This document shows, in pieces, positions 7,294 through 16,378 of a stretch of DNA of 45,284 nt. The position numbers and the translations under genes were made by a program. The DNA comes from an uncultured Eubacteriales bacterium (GTDB lineage Bacteria; Bacillota; Clostridia; Oscillospirales; Oscillospiraceae). The DNA lies in the NCBI GenBank assembly GCA_902465435.1, contig CABQNH010000012.1, positions 1 through 45,284 on the forward strand, in the 5' to 3' direction. Positions within the stretch are counted from its first letter, which is position 1. The number at the start of each line of letters is the position of its first letter. The notes below the pieces were generated by a model. It was not told where the DNA came from, ran no database searches, and saw nothing but the letters and a program-made list of their open reading frames with translations.

Positions 7294-9635
7294 TCAAGAC
7301 GCTGAAAAACCTGCTGAAACAGGACAAGGAGCGGTACACCGTGCCCCGCAAGGTGCAGGATGTGATCCCCGTCCGCCGCATCTGGAAGGACGGCATTTTT
7401 CAGGTGGGCGGCCGCTTTTCCAAGACCTATCAGTTTACCGACATCAATTACCTTGTGGCAAGCCGTGAGGACAAGGAGCAGATGTTCCTTGCCTATTCGG
7501 AGCTGCTGAACAGTCTGGATTCCGGGGCGACAACGAAGATCACCATCAACAACCGTAGGCTGAACCGGGCAAATTTTGAGCAGTCGATCTTGATGCCCAT
7601 GCGGGGCGATGCCTGCGATGTGTACCGCAGGGAATACAATCAAATGCTGCTTGACAAGACCACCGGCGCCAACGGCATCATTCAAGAGAAATATATCACG
7701 GTGTCGGTCTGCAAGAAAGACATCGAAGAAGCCCGCACCTACTTTTCCCGTGTGGGCGCAGACCTGATTGCCCATTTCGCCGCCCTCGGCTCCAAGTGTA
7801 CCGAACTGGATGCCGCCGAAAAGCTGCGGGTGCTCCACGATTTCTACCGTCAGGGTGAAGAAGCGGCCTTTCACTTTGACCCTCAGGATATGATGCACAA
7901 GGGGCATGATTTCAAGGACTATATCTGTCCTGACTCAATGGAGAAAAGCAGTGACTGCCTGAAGCTGGGCGAGAAATACTGCCGTGTCTTGTTTTTGAAG
8001 GACTACGCTTCTTATGTCAAAGACAGCATGGTCACGGAACTGACCGACTTCAACCGAAATATGATGCTGTCGATCGATGTTGTGCCGATCCCCACCGACG
8101 AGGCCGTGCGGGAGGTGGAGAACCGTCTGCTCGGCATCGAAACCAACATCACCAACTGGCAGCGCAGGCAGAACGCCAACAACAATTTCTCTGCCGTCGT
8201 GCCCTACGATATGGAGCTCCAGCGCAAGGAGAGCAAGGAGTTTCTGGACGATCTGACCACGAGAGATCAGCGGATGATGCTGGCGGTCATTACAATGGTC
8301 ATTACTGCCGACGACAAAAATCAGCTCGACAGCGACACCGAAACGGTGCTTGCCGTGGCACGAAAGCATATGTGTCAGCTTGCCGTGCTGAAATTCCAGC
8401 AGATCGACGGGCTGAACACCGTCCTCCCCATCGGCACACGGAAGATCAATGCGTTTCGCACCCTCACCACTGAGAGCCTTGCGGTGTTTATGCCGTTTAA
8501 GGTGCAGGAGGTGCAGGACAAAGGCGGCATTTACTTCGGGGAGAACGCCATTTCCCACAACCTCATCATGTGCAACAAGGCAAATCTTCTGAACCAGTCG
8601 GCGTTCCTGTTGGGTGTGCCCGGTTCGGGCAAATCGTTCAGCGCCAAGGAGCTGATCGCTTTCCTTATTCTCAACACCGCCGATGATGTGCTGGTCTGCG
8701 ATCCGGAAAACGAATTTGGTGCGCTGGCGGCGGCTCTGGGCAAAGAAACGGCGACCGTCATTCATATGGCGGCGGGCGGCAAGGATCGCTTGAACGCCAT
8801 GTATATGGTGGACGGCTACGGCGAGAACAACCCCATCGTGGAGAAATCGCAATTCATCATGTCCCTTGTGGAGCAGATCGACAAGGCCGGTGTCGGCCCG
8901 CAGCAGAAATCCATCATCGACCGCTGCACGGCGCTGGTGTATCAGGACGCCGAGCAGACGGGCAAACCCGCTACGCTCTGTGACCTGCGGAACAAGCTGC
9001 TGGAACAGCCCGAAGAAAAGGCAAAGGAGATTGCCTTGTCGCTGGAGCTGTTTACCACCGGCTCACTGGATATTTTCGGCCACGAAAGCACCGTCGATCT
9101 CGACAAGCGCATCGTCGTATTTGATATTCACGGCCTTGGCGAGCAGTTGAAGCCGACGGGACTGCTGGTGATCACCGACACCATTCTCAACCGTGTCACC
9201 CTCAACTGGAAGAAGGGCAAGCGTACCCACATCTTCATCGACGAATTTCATGTCGTTTTTGAAAATGAGCAGAGCGGCATTTTCTTCAATTCCGCATGGC
9301 GGCAGTTCCGTAAGCGCAACGGCTATCCCACCGCCATTACGCAGAATGTGGAATACCTGCTGGACTCCGTGCAGGCAAGCACTATGCTCTCCAACTCCGA
9401 GTTCGTGGTCATGCTCAATCAGGCGTTTTCCGACCGTGCCAAGCTCTCGAAGCTCCTGAACATCTCCGACGAGCAAATGAGCTATGTCACCAACGCCGAC
9501 GCTGGCTGTGGGCTGATCAAGTACGGCTCGGCGCTGGTGCCGTTTATCAACCGCTTTCCCAAAGATACCGAGCTTTACCGCTTGATGACGACACGCCCCG
9601 GCGAGGGTGTGTTCGGCAGCGGAAACGCATCTTAA
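7290..9635 (+). CDS. VirB4/TraE-type conjugation ATPase
   Basis: 781 residues. This is the conserved AAA ATPase that energises assembly and transport by the type IV secretion channel at the membrane's inner face. Walker A GVPGSGKS is at 442-449, the DPENEF strand about 30 residues later, and Walker B IFIDE at 648-652 followed by a conserved His (FHVVF). The N-terminal 430 residues are the usual VirB4 N-domain. Length and motifs are complete, so the gene appears functional. Translation is coupled to the PrgI-like gene; the sortase follows after 12 nt with its own AAAGGAGG site. Confidence 0.95.
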   Translation: MIKTLKNLLKQDKERYTVPRKVQDVIPVRRIWKDGIFQVGGRFSKTYQFTDINYLVASREDKEQMFLAYSELLNSLDSGATTKITINNRRLNRANFEQSILMPMRGDACDVYRREYNQMLLDKTTGANGIIQEKYITVSVCKKDIEEARTYFSRVGADLIAHFAALGSKCTELDAAEKLRVLHDFYRQGEEAAFHFDPQDMMHKGHDFKDYICPDSMEKSSDCLKLGEKYCRVLFLKDYASYVKDSMVTELTDFNRNMMLSIDVVPIPTDEAVREVENRLLGIETNITNWQRRQNANNNFSAVVPYDMELQRKESKEFLDDLTTRDQRMMLAVITMVITADDKNQLDSDTETVLAVARKHMCQLAVLKFQQIDGLNTVLPIGTRKINAFRTLTTESLAVFMPFKVQEVQDKGGIYFGENAISHNLIMCNKANLLNQSAFLLGVPGSGKSFSAKELIAFLILNTADDVLVCDPENEFGALAAALGKETATVIHMAAGGKDRLNAMYMVDGYGENNPIVEKSQFIMSLVEQIDKAGVGPQQKSIIDRCTALVYQDAEQTGKPATLCDLRNKLLEQPEEKAKEIALSLELFTTGSLDIFGHESTVDLDKRIVVFDIHGLGEQLKPTGLLVITDTILNRVTLNWKKGKRTHIFIDEFHVVFENEQSGIFFNSAWRQFRKRNGYPTAITQNVEYLLDSVQASTMLSNSEFVVMLNQAFSDRAKLSKLLNISDEQMSYVTNADAGCGLIKYGSALVPFINRFPKDTELYRLMTTRPGEGVFGSGNAS

Positions 9636-9647
9636 AGGAGGCCATAT

Positions 9648-10442
9648 ATGAAAAGCAAATATCTGATGATCGGGGCGGCCGTATGTGCCGCCCTTTTCCT
9701 TTTCTCCGGCATCATGCTCTGTCGGCAGTATGCAGACGAAAAGCAGAGCGTAGAAGCCTTTGAACAGGTCGCCGCACTGGTGGAAACCGAACCGACACCC
9801 GCCTACACGCCGCCGGAAACCGAGCCGCTGCCGGAGCTGACGGCATTTGAAAAGTACCGGGTGGTGCAGGAGCAGAACAGTGACTTTGTGGGCTGGCTCT
9901 CCATCCCCGGCACGAGCATCGACTATCCCGTGATGCAGACCGTGGACGAGCCGAATTTCTATCTGAAACGGGGCTTTGACAAACAGTACAGTTATTACGG
10001 CGTGCCCTATGTGCAGGAAAACTGCAACCTCGGACTTTCTGACAACTGCGTGATCTACGGGCATCACATGAATAACGGCAGTATGTTTGCCGATCTCTGC
10101 AAGTACGAAAGCGAGGATTTTTACAAGGCGCACCGAACGATCCGCTTTGATACGCTGTCCGGCTTTGGGGAATATGAGATCGTGGCGGTGTTCAAGACCG
10201 TTGCCTATTCCGAACAGGGCTTCAAGTATTACCACTTCACCCGTGCGGAGTCGGCGGAGGACTTTGATGATTATATCGCCCAATGCAAGGCGCTTTCTCT
10301 CTACGACACCGGCGTAACGGCAGAATACGGTGACAAGCTGATCACGCTCTCCACCTGCGAATACAGCCGCAAAAACGGGCGCATGGTCGTTGTTGCCAAG
10401 CGGATCGCCTTACCCTCTGCGGAGGTGGGCAACGATGCCTGA
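9648..10442 (+). CDS. srtB: Class B sortase
   Basis: 264 residues. One N-terminal membrane anchor (5-24), a Pro/Glu-rich linker (about 45-65), then the sortase fold. The catalytic set is visible: HH at 139-140 in VIYGHHMNNGS, Cys237 in TLSTCEYS and Arg245 in NGRMVVVAKR. The insertion before the Cys is typical of class B. Sortases cut sorting signals and join proteins to peptidoglycan or to one another; in this operon the substrate is probably a surface component of the mating apparatus, but no LPXTG- or NPQTN-like partner is visible in the window. Confidence 0.9.
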   Translation: MKSKYLMIGAAVCAALFLFSGIMLCRQYADEKQSVEAFEQVAALVETEPTPAYTPPETEPLPELTAFEKYRVVQEQNSDFVGWLSIPGTSIDYPVMQTVDEPNFYLKRGFDKQYSYYGVPYVQENCNLGLSDNCVIYGHHMNNGSMFADLCKYESEDFYKAHRTIRFDTLSGFGEYEIVAVFKTVAYSEQGFKYYHFTRAESAEDFDDYIAQCKALSLYDTGVTAEYGDKLITLSTCEYSRKNGRMVVVAKRIALPSAEVGNDA

Positions 10443-12159
10443 CATCAAAACGAGAGATGTGGTCAAGGGAACGGTAAAGGTGATCGACAAGTCGGCGGTG
10501 GCCGCTGAGCGGATAAAGGATGCCTATGTCCGCACCAAGGACAAGGCGGAGCACAGCGTTTTTGCGGCAGAATCCTCTCCCGAAGAATATGCCGCCGACC
10601 GCACTTTGACCGGGACGGAAACGGCGGCGCACGAAGTTGCCCACGGGCTGGATAAGGCCGGCCGCAAGGGTGTAAAAACCACAAAGGAGAATATCTCCAA
10701 GGCAAAGGACTATTTTCAGCGGAGAAAGACCGACTTGCCGAGAAAGCAGGCGCAGAACGCCATGCAACGGGTGCGCCACTCTGCCGATGCCACGCAAAAG
10801 ACGATCAAGACGGTAGACCGCAGCGGTAAGACCATCAAGCAGACGGCAAAATCCACGGGCAAAGCGGCAGTCAAGACCACACAGAAAACCATCAAGACCA
10901 CCGAGCAGACCGCCCGGACGACCATAAAAACGACGCAGGCTGCGGCAAAAACGGCACAGAAAACCGCACAGGCCACGGCAAAAGCTGCCAAAACTGCGGC
11001 GCAGACCGCCCGTGCAGCAGCAAAGGCAACTGCGGCAGGCATCAAGGCCGCAGTTAAGGCTGCCGCTGCCGCCATCAAAGCCCTCATTGCCGGGACAAAG
11101 GCGCTGATCGCCGCCATCGCTGCGGGCGGGTGGATCGCCGTTGTCGTGATTATCGTTGTCTGTCTGATCGGGTTGATCGTCGGCTCATGCTTCGGTATCT
11201 TCTTCTCCGGCGAGGACAGCGGCACGGGACAGAGCATGCGGCAGGCCGTGCAGGAGATCAACGCCGACTATCAATCACAGATCGACACCACGAGGGCAAA
11301 CATCACCTATGACGAGCTGGAAATGTCCGGTTCCCGTGCCGTCTGGCCGGAGGTGCTGGCGGTGTATGCGGTAAAAACCACCACCGACCCCGACGATCCG
11401 CAGGAGGTCGCCACGGTGGACGACAGCAAGAAAGCCATCCTCAAAGATATTTTCTGGCGGATGAACGAGTTATCTTCCCGCACCGAGAGCAAGACCGAGG
11501 AAGTCACCACCGAAACCGACGACGGTCACGGGAACATCGTGGAAACCACCACGACAGTTACGCGCACCTACCTTTATATTACGGTCAGCCACAAGACCGC
11601 CGAGGAAATGGCAGATCGGTACGCTTTCACCGCCGATCAGCGGCAGCAGCTTGCTGAGCTGCTTGCCGAAGAAAACAGAAGTATGTGGTCATCCGTCCTT
11701 TACGGCATCTATTCCGGGGACGATGCCATCGTTGCGGTAGCCTTGTCGCAGGTCGGTAATGTGGGCGGCGAGCCTTACTGGTCATGGTACGGATTTGAAA
11801 GCCGTGTGGAATGGTGCGCCTGCTTCGTGTCTTGGTGCGCCAACGAGTGCGGTTATATCGACAGCGGCGTTGTACCGAAATTTGCCGGTTGCGTAGGAGG
11901 CGTGCAATGGTTCAAAGACCGTGAGCAATGGCAGGACGGCTCGGCCGAGCCTGCCCCCGGCATGATCATTTTCTTTGACTGGGACAACAAAGGCTCGTCC
12001 GGTCCGCAGGATGGTCAGTCCGATCATGTCGGTATCGTGGAGAAATGTGAAAACGGTATTGTCTACACCATCGAGGGCAATTCCGGTGATAGCTGCCGAC
12101 AAAACCAATACCCCGTAGGGCATTATGAGATCCTTGGGTATGGAATACCAGCCTTTTAA
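10435..12159 (+). CDS. Membrane-anchored CHAP-domain hydrolase with Ala/Lys/Thr-rich linker
   Basis: 574 residues from ATG 10435 (GGAGG 10 nt upstream; overlaps the sortase by 8 nt). Layout: a charged N-terminus, a low-complexity Lys/Thr/Ala/Gln tract (about 120-230) like histone H1 tails, one membrane span (233-257), then an extracellular part ending in a CHAP domain with catalytic Cys461 (EWCACFVSW), His531 (SDHVGIVE) and Asn549 (IEGNS). It is the VirB1-like cell-wall hydrolase that opens peptidoglycan for the channel. The soluble-lysozyme half seen in some relatives is not evident; residues 265-420 are of unknown fold. Confidence 0.87.
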   Translation: MPDIKTRDVVKGTVKVIDKSAVAAERIKDAYVRTKDKAEHSVFAAESSPEEYAADRTLTGTETAAHEVAHGLDKAGRKGVKTTKENISKAKDYFQRRKTDLPRKQAQNAMQRVRHSADATQKTIKTVDRSGKTIKQTAKSTGKAAVKTTQKTIKTTEQTARTTIKTTQAAAKTAQKTAQATAKAAKTAAQTARAAAKATAAGIKAAVKAAAAAIKALIAGTKALIAAIAAGGWIAVVVIIVVCLIGLIVGSCFGIFFSGEDSGTGQSMRQAVQEINADYQSQIDTTRANITYDELEMSGSRAVWPEVLAVYAVKTTTDPDDPQEVATVDDSKKAILKDIFWRMNELSSRTESKTEEVTTETDDGHGNIVETTTTVTRTYLYITVSHKTAEEMADRYAFTADQRQQLAELLAEENRSMWSSVLYGIYSGDDAIVAVALSQVGNVGGEPYWSWYGFESRVEWCACFVSWCANECGYIDSGVVPKFAGCVGGVQWFKDREQWQDGSAEPAPGMIIFFDWDNKGSSGPQDGQSDHVGIVEKCENGIVYTIEGNSGDSCRQNQYPVGHYEILGYGIPAF

Positions 12160-12168
12160 TTAGGCCTA

Positions 12169-12215
12169 TAAAAAGGAGCAAATGGCATATTTGATCTATA
12201 CCACTTGCTCTTTTT
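12169..12215 (+). terminator. Terminator after the conjugation operon
   Basis: AAAAGGAGCAAATGG pairs, with one bulge, with CCACTTGCTCTTTTT across a 20-nt loop, and a T tract follows. A complementary A tract precedes it, so it may also serve the converging histidine kinase gene. It marks the border between the conjugation genes and the more A+T-rich cargo. Confidence 0.7.
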
Positions 12216-12244
12216 ACATATGATGATTCAAACAACAGATGTAT

Positions 12245-13573
12245 TCAGCTACGATTTTTCCGCTCTTCTTGTATGGGGAATTGAATGATATGATAAAATT
12301 TCTTACTTTCGGGATCAAAACGCATCGTTGCAACGCCGTGATATCGGGCTACTATACGCCCAATGCTCTTCAGACCAACACCATGAATTCCGGGATTGCG
12401 CTTTTTCGTTCGAAACAAGCCCTCATGATCCGGCACCGGCGGTGTATCGCAAGAATTGACAACTGAAACGATCACAACCTGTTGATCCTCATTTTTCTTT
12501 ACGGATAGCTCTATCGTCCGTTCTGTAGAGGAGCTCGCCGCCTCGAACGCATTCGTCAGCAGGTTACCGTAAAAGGTCGTAATACTTGGGGCATCCATAA
12601 ACGAAAGACAATTATCCCGGATATCACATTGAAGGGTTATTTTTTGGCTTTTACATTTATCCCGAAATTGCTGCAGCATGAAATTAAGTATGGGGTCAGA
12701 ACATAATTTTACCTGCTGATCAGGCAGTACATCATCCACAAGTTTTGTAATATACTCGGATATCCCCGGAGCGTTGAAGTCGTTTGCCAAGCCGTGAATA
12801 GTATTTAGATGTCTTTTGATATCGTGTATGAGAATGCGTTGGTTTTCGGACTGCTTTTGCAGATCCTGATAATATGCAGCATCTGCTTCTTCTTTTTGAA
12901 TACTCAAATTCATAGCCAGCTGTTCGGCGTGCATTCGCTGCAAATGGTTGTATATGACCATAAAAATCAGATTGACGATCAACAATGTCAATACAATGAT
13001 GATCATGAGAAGTTCTACCGGCTTCGTCATCTCCGTGCGTATCCCGATATATACCACTACTGCCGAGACGATGACAGAAAAGATCGGTAATATGCAAAGC
13101 AATCCCATAAACGCAGGTTCTTCCTGAGCCTGTCTGTTCGGAGACCAAAGCTTTGCAGCAATGACCGTTATCGAAAAATAAAGCATTTTGCTAATTACAG
13201 CCATGACGATCATGATGGCTAAACTATCTGCATAGGCACCAAAACGGAAACCAAACAAGCTGATGATCCATGCTGCGATAATTTCTGTAATAGCCATGAT
13301 CGAGGTCAGAAAAGCAGAATGCAATATGGCAGATCTCAGCTTGCATTCGTAATTCATCCATAGCAGCAGTAAATTAGAAAGGAAAAATGCTGCGCCATTC
13401 AAAACAACGCTGTTAAACCATGTAATACCAAACAAAAGAAGATAGGCAACCGCACATGTGATGCCAATTCTAAGACCGGATGATTTTCTACAAAACAGAG
13501 CATCAAAATACAGCCACGCAATGGTCGCTTCTGCAATATATAACACGCCGTAGCAAATATATTCCGCCATCAT
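12245..13573 (-). CDS. GHKL sensor histidine kinase (AgrC-like)
   Basis: 442 residues. About six membrane spans occupy residues 1-210. Then follow a short coiled linker, the H-box with His250 in LIHDIKRHLN, the N-box GNLLTNAFEAA around Asn341, and the G-box HGVGLKSI near 397-404. This is the GHKL kinase type that pairs with LytTR regulators and senses peptides or membrane stress. The ATG at 13573 overlaps the regulator's stop; a second ATG directly follows. An upstream in-frame extension would run through the regulator gene and is rejected. The kinase and regulator are transcribed away from the ABC exporter genes. Confidence 0.88.
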   Translation of the reverse strand: MMAEYICYGVLYIAEATIAWLYFDALFCRKSSGLRIGITCAVAYLLLFGITWFNSVVLNGAAFFLSNLLLLWMNYECKLRSAILHSAFLTSIMAITEIIAAWIISLFGFRFGAYADSLAIMIVMAVISKMLYFSITVIAAKLWSPNRQAQEEPAFMGLLCILPIFSVIVSAVVVYIGIRTEMTKPVELLMIIIVLTLLIVNLIFMVIYNHLQRMHAEQLAMNLSIQKEEADAAYYQDLQKQSENQRILIHDIKRHLNTIHGLANDFNAPGISEYITKLVDDVLPDQQVKLCSDPILNFMLQQFRDKCKSQKITLQCDIRDNCLSFMDAPSITTFYGNLLTNAFEAASSSTERTIELSVKKNEDQQVVIVSVVNSCDTPPVPDHEGLFRTKKRNPGIHGVGLKSIGRIVARYHGVATMRFDPESKKFYHIIQFPIQEERKNRS

Positions 13574-14283
13574 TTCACGCTTTCCATATACCACAAATAG
13601 GTGTCCTTGAATGCAGTATACCTTCTCCTTGTTAAGTAAGCGGTCATCTCCCTGCCCCGATATTTCAGCAGGATCGTATCTTTGTGAATAGAATTGACAA
13701 AGTGCAGATTGACGATATAGCTCCGGTGCGTCATATAAAAGCATGGCAAGGTCAAAGTTTGCCGCCAATACTCCATATTCTGTGTACTTTGCAGAACTCC
13801 ATCTATCGTATGAACTAAAACTTTTCTCTGTGTCGCTTCAACGCAAATGATCTCTTCCGCACGACGAACAAATACTCCTTCATTCGTTACAATGGGGAAC
13901 TCGCGGCTTTCCATATTGTACTGGTAAACTGCATCTTTCAGATTGCGAAACAGCCGATTTTTATCAATCGGTTTTGACAAATACCGAAACACCTGAAATC
14001 TCATGGCTTCGTCCAAATAATCCGGATAAGAGGTCACGATGAATATCTTTATATTTGGATTCAATTCTTTCAGCTTTGCACCAACATGGATCCCGCTAAC
14101 GCCGGGCATTTCAACATCTAAAAATGCGATATCCGCACGAGCTTTAGCATTTAACAGAGCATCTCCGCTGGAATAGCAGGCAAATTCCGGTATCATTCCG
14201 CCCAGCTGCTCAAAATACTCCGATACATATAAATGCAGTTGCTCAAGAATAATCGAATCGTCATCGCAAAAAATCACACGCAT
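13570..14283 (-). CDS. LytTR-family response regulator
   Basis: 237 residues. Receiver domain: acidic pocket CDDDS (6-10), phospho-acceptor Asp56 in IAFLDVEMPG and Lys104 in YLSKPID. The C-terminal LytTR DNA-binding domain (about 140-235) has the family's FYMTHRSYIVN and LTRRRYTAFK patterns. The start is set at 14283, where AAAGGG lies upstream and the canonical first beta strand begins. It probably activates the divergent ABC exporter and its own operon. A strong sigma-A type promoter lies 34 nt before the start. Confidence 0.9.
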   Translation of the reverse strand: MRVIFCDDDSIILEQLHLYVSEYFEQLGGMIPEFACYSSGDALLNAKARADIAFLDVEMPGVSGIHVGAKLKELNPNIKIFIVTSYPDYLDEAMRFQVFRYLSKPIDKNRLFRNLKDAVYQYNMESREFPIVTNEGVFVRRAEEIICVEATQRKVLVHTIDGVLQSTQNMEYWRQTLTLPCFYMTHRSYIVNLHFVNSIHKDTILLKYRGREMTAYLTRRRYTAFKDTYLWYMESVK

Positions 14284-14316
14284 AATAGTACCCTTACACT
14301 TTATATAAGTAGAATC

Positions 14317-14345
14317 ATTATAGCATATTTTGTGTTTTTTTGCAA
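14317..14345 (-). promoter_or_regulatory. Promoter of the two-component operon
   Basis: On the minus strand: -35 TTGCAA (14340-14345), a 17-nt spacer and -10 TATAAT (14317-14322), a near-consensus sigma-A promoter pointing into the response regulator. Confidence 0.75.
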
Positions 14346-14417
14346 GCACCACCCCCGAATGTGCCATAGGAAGCATGACCAAAACCGCATCAAAACTGTC
14401 GTTTCGTGCGTGACCGA

Positions 14418-14446
14418 TTGAATCGTCATACATTCAAGAGTAAAAT
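14418..14446 (+). promoter_or_regulatory. Promoter of the ABC exporter operon, flanked by an inverted repeat
   Basis: -35 TTGAAT (14418-14423), a 17-nt spacer and -10 TAAAAT (14441-14446). The matching arms CGTTTCGT (14400-14407) and ACGAAACG (14449-14456) bracket the promoter and could be an operator for the neighbouring LytTR regulator. The transcript would begin near 14453, which supports the ATG at 14511 over the in-frame ATG at 14406. Confidence 0.6.
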
Positions 14447-14510
14447 GTACGAAACGGACGATCATACGATAAGTGCCGAACGACTATATCCCAAGGAGGC
14501 AAAACGAATT

Positions 14511-16349
14511 ATGAACATTTTCCTCAAGCAGGCAACAAGAGGGCCTCTCTTTACCACATTGCTGGTATTGCTGCTCAGTTTCTCTGTCCTGCTATTTTGC
14601 ACCGGCTATTCCGCATGGGAAAGCGCCAAGACACAGAAAAGTGAGATTTCAAATGGTTACACAACGATCGCGATCCCGATTGAACCCAATCTAAGCAACC
14701 TGTCACCGGAGGAGATTGCCACCGCATTGCAGAATCGTGTATTTGCAGACAAAGCAGCGCAGGAAGCTCCCCAAATCACCACGGTTGACCGCCGCTGCCT
14801 GCTTTCTGCTCATATAGCGGGCAGTAGATCCCTCTCTTCCAGCAGCATCGACCCATCTGAATATAATACGGCATTCGATGGAGAATGCTATTCTCTCGCC
14901 GTATTTGCACTGCGCTGCAGCGGCATCCGGGAGCAGCCAACGGAAGGTATGTTTCTGTATGATGCAACATTCAGCGTTGAGGAAATCATCTGCCTGTCAG
15001 ACGCATATAGCACTTTCCCCAAACCTGATTCGGTACATATCTACAGCAATGTACGCGAATCGAATGGAGCAGCACCGTTTGAAAAAGGTAAAACCTATCT
15101 TGTGTTCGGCCAATACCAAGATTATCGTGTCGTTCGGTCTGCCGATGGGTATGATCAGGTAAAAAATGAGAACCGCTACATTGTTCCGTTCCCTGAAATC
15201 AACAGCAATTTCTATGGTGAGCCCAGCAGTCTTGAACTTGGCAGTTATAATGGGCTGGACTACCATTTCCCTGTGGCAGGACGACTTCCTTGGGTCTGTG
15301 AATATACAGGATCGGTGACAGATTATCTAAACAGCGATGCGGCTTCGACTTGGCGGGAAGATATTGTACCGCTTTGCCAGCTTAACTATGAGTCTGCGGC
15401 CGTGATACTGACCGATCGGGCGGAGAGTATGTATTCTTTTAATACTGGTGATGAGGCTTTGTTATCCGGACGCTTCTTTACAGATGAAGAGTACATAAAC
15501 GGTGATGATGTGTGTGTCATCAGTGCAGCCTATGCCGAACAAAACGGCCTCCGGCTGGGGGATATGATTCAGCTTGATTACTATGATTCCGGATTTGGGG
15601 AATACAACAACGGTGCGACGGCGAATTCTATGCTTGCAGCGGAAGATCCGGGCCCTTATCGTCAACGATACTATATGTCTCCCGATGATGCGATCGGTGT
15701 ATGCAAAAATTATACCATTGTTGGCATTTATACCGGCGCTCGCTTCGCGTTTGGCACATATCAGCTTAATGCGGACACGATTTTGGTTCCCAAAGCATCT
15801 GTTCCTAATGCGCAGAATTATGAAACACAGGCAAATTCTTTACTGAACACTTTTGTCCTGAAAAATGGCTCTGCAAAAGAATTTGAAAAGTACATGGAGC
15901 AGCAGAACCTCGCCGGACAATTTCTCTATTTCGATCAGGACTTTTCTTCTATGCAGGAATCACTTGAAGCCCTTGAAACCAATGCCATGCGCCTGATGAT
16001 AGTCGGCATCGGAGTATTCCTGCTTACTTCCGCACTGTTTTTGTTTCTGAATTTCCGCAGAATGAACTTGACGATCCGCGGTGTTCGCCTTTTGGGCAGG
16101 TCATCCAAGGCAGTGTTCCGGGAAATCATTATGGCGATTATTCCTCTGGAAATCCTTGCGGTCTTAGTTGGCACAAGTGCTGCAGTTGCACTATTTGATG
16201 TCGTTACACAGAATCTGCTTTCGAGTGCTCTTACGCTCCGACCGGAGGCGATTGCGGTTTCCGCGGTTACTACATTTGTGTTTCTCGCGGTCTCTACTAT
16301 GATCAGCACGGCTATTTTTGCGAACCGCAAGCTGATGAAAGCAAAATAA
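14511..16349 (+). CDS. ABC exporter permease, FtsX/MacB-like (large subunit)
   Basis: 612 residues. One N-terminal membrane span (about 15-35), a large extracytoplasmic region of about 450 residues, then three C-terminal spans that form the FtsX domain (LMIVGIGVFLLTSALFLFL onward). The ATG at 14511 has AAGGAGG 11 nt upstream and lies downstream of the predicted promoter. With the second permease and the ATPase it makes an FtsX-type ABC transporter of the kind used for peptide antibiotic detoxification or lipoprotein and peptide export. The substrate is unknown. It is cargo of the ICE and more A+T-rich than the conjugation genes. Confidence 0.8.
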   Translation: MNIFLKQATRGPLFTTLLVLLLSFSVLLFCTGYSAWESAKTQKSEISNGYTTIAIPIEPNLSNLSPEEIATALQNRVFADKAAQEAPQITTVDRRCLLSAHIAGSRSLSSSSIDPSEYNTAFDGECYSLAVFALRCSGIREQPTEGMFLYDATFSVEEIICLSDAYSTFPKPDSVHIYSNVRESNGAAPFEKGKTYLVFGQYQDYRVVRSADGYDQVKNENRYIVPFPEINSNFYGEPSSLELGSYNGLDYHFPVAGRLPWVCEYTGSVTDYLNSDAASTWREDIVPLCQLNYESAAVILTDRAESMYSFNTGDEALLSGRFFTDEEYINGDDVCVISAAYAEQNGLRLGDMIQLDYYDSGFGEYNNGATANSMLAAEDPGPYRQRYYMSPDDAIGVCKNYTIVGIYTGARFAFGTYQLNADTILVPKASVPNAQNYETQANSLLNTFVLKNGSAKEFEKYMEQQNLAGQFLYFDQDFSSMQESLEALETNAMRLMIVGIGVFLLTSALFLFLNFRRMNLTIRGVRLLGRSSKAVFREIIMAIIPLEILAVLVGTSAAVALFDVVTQNLLSSALTLRPEAIAVSAVTTFVFLAVSTMISTAIFANRKLMKAK

Positions 16350-16378
16350 GGCTTGCCTTGAAAGGAGCATAATTGTCT

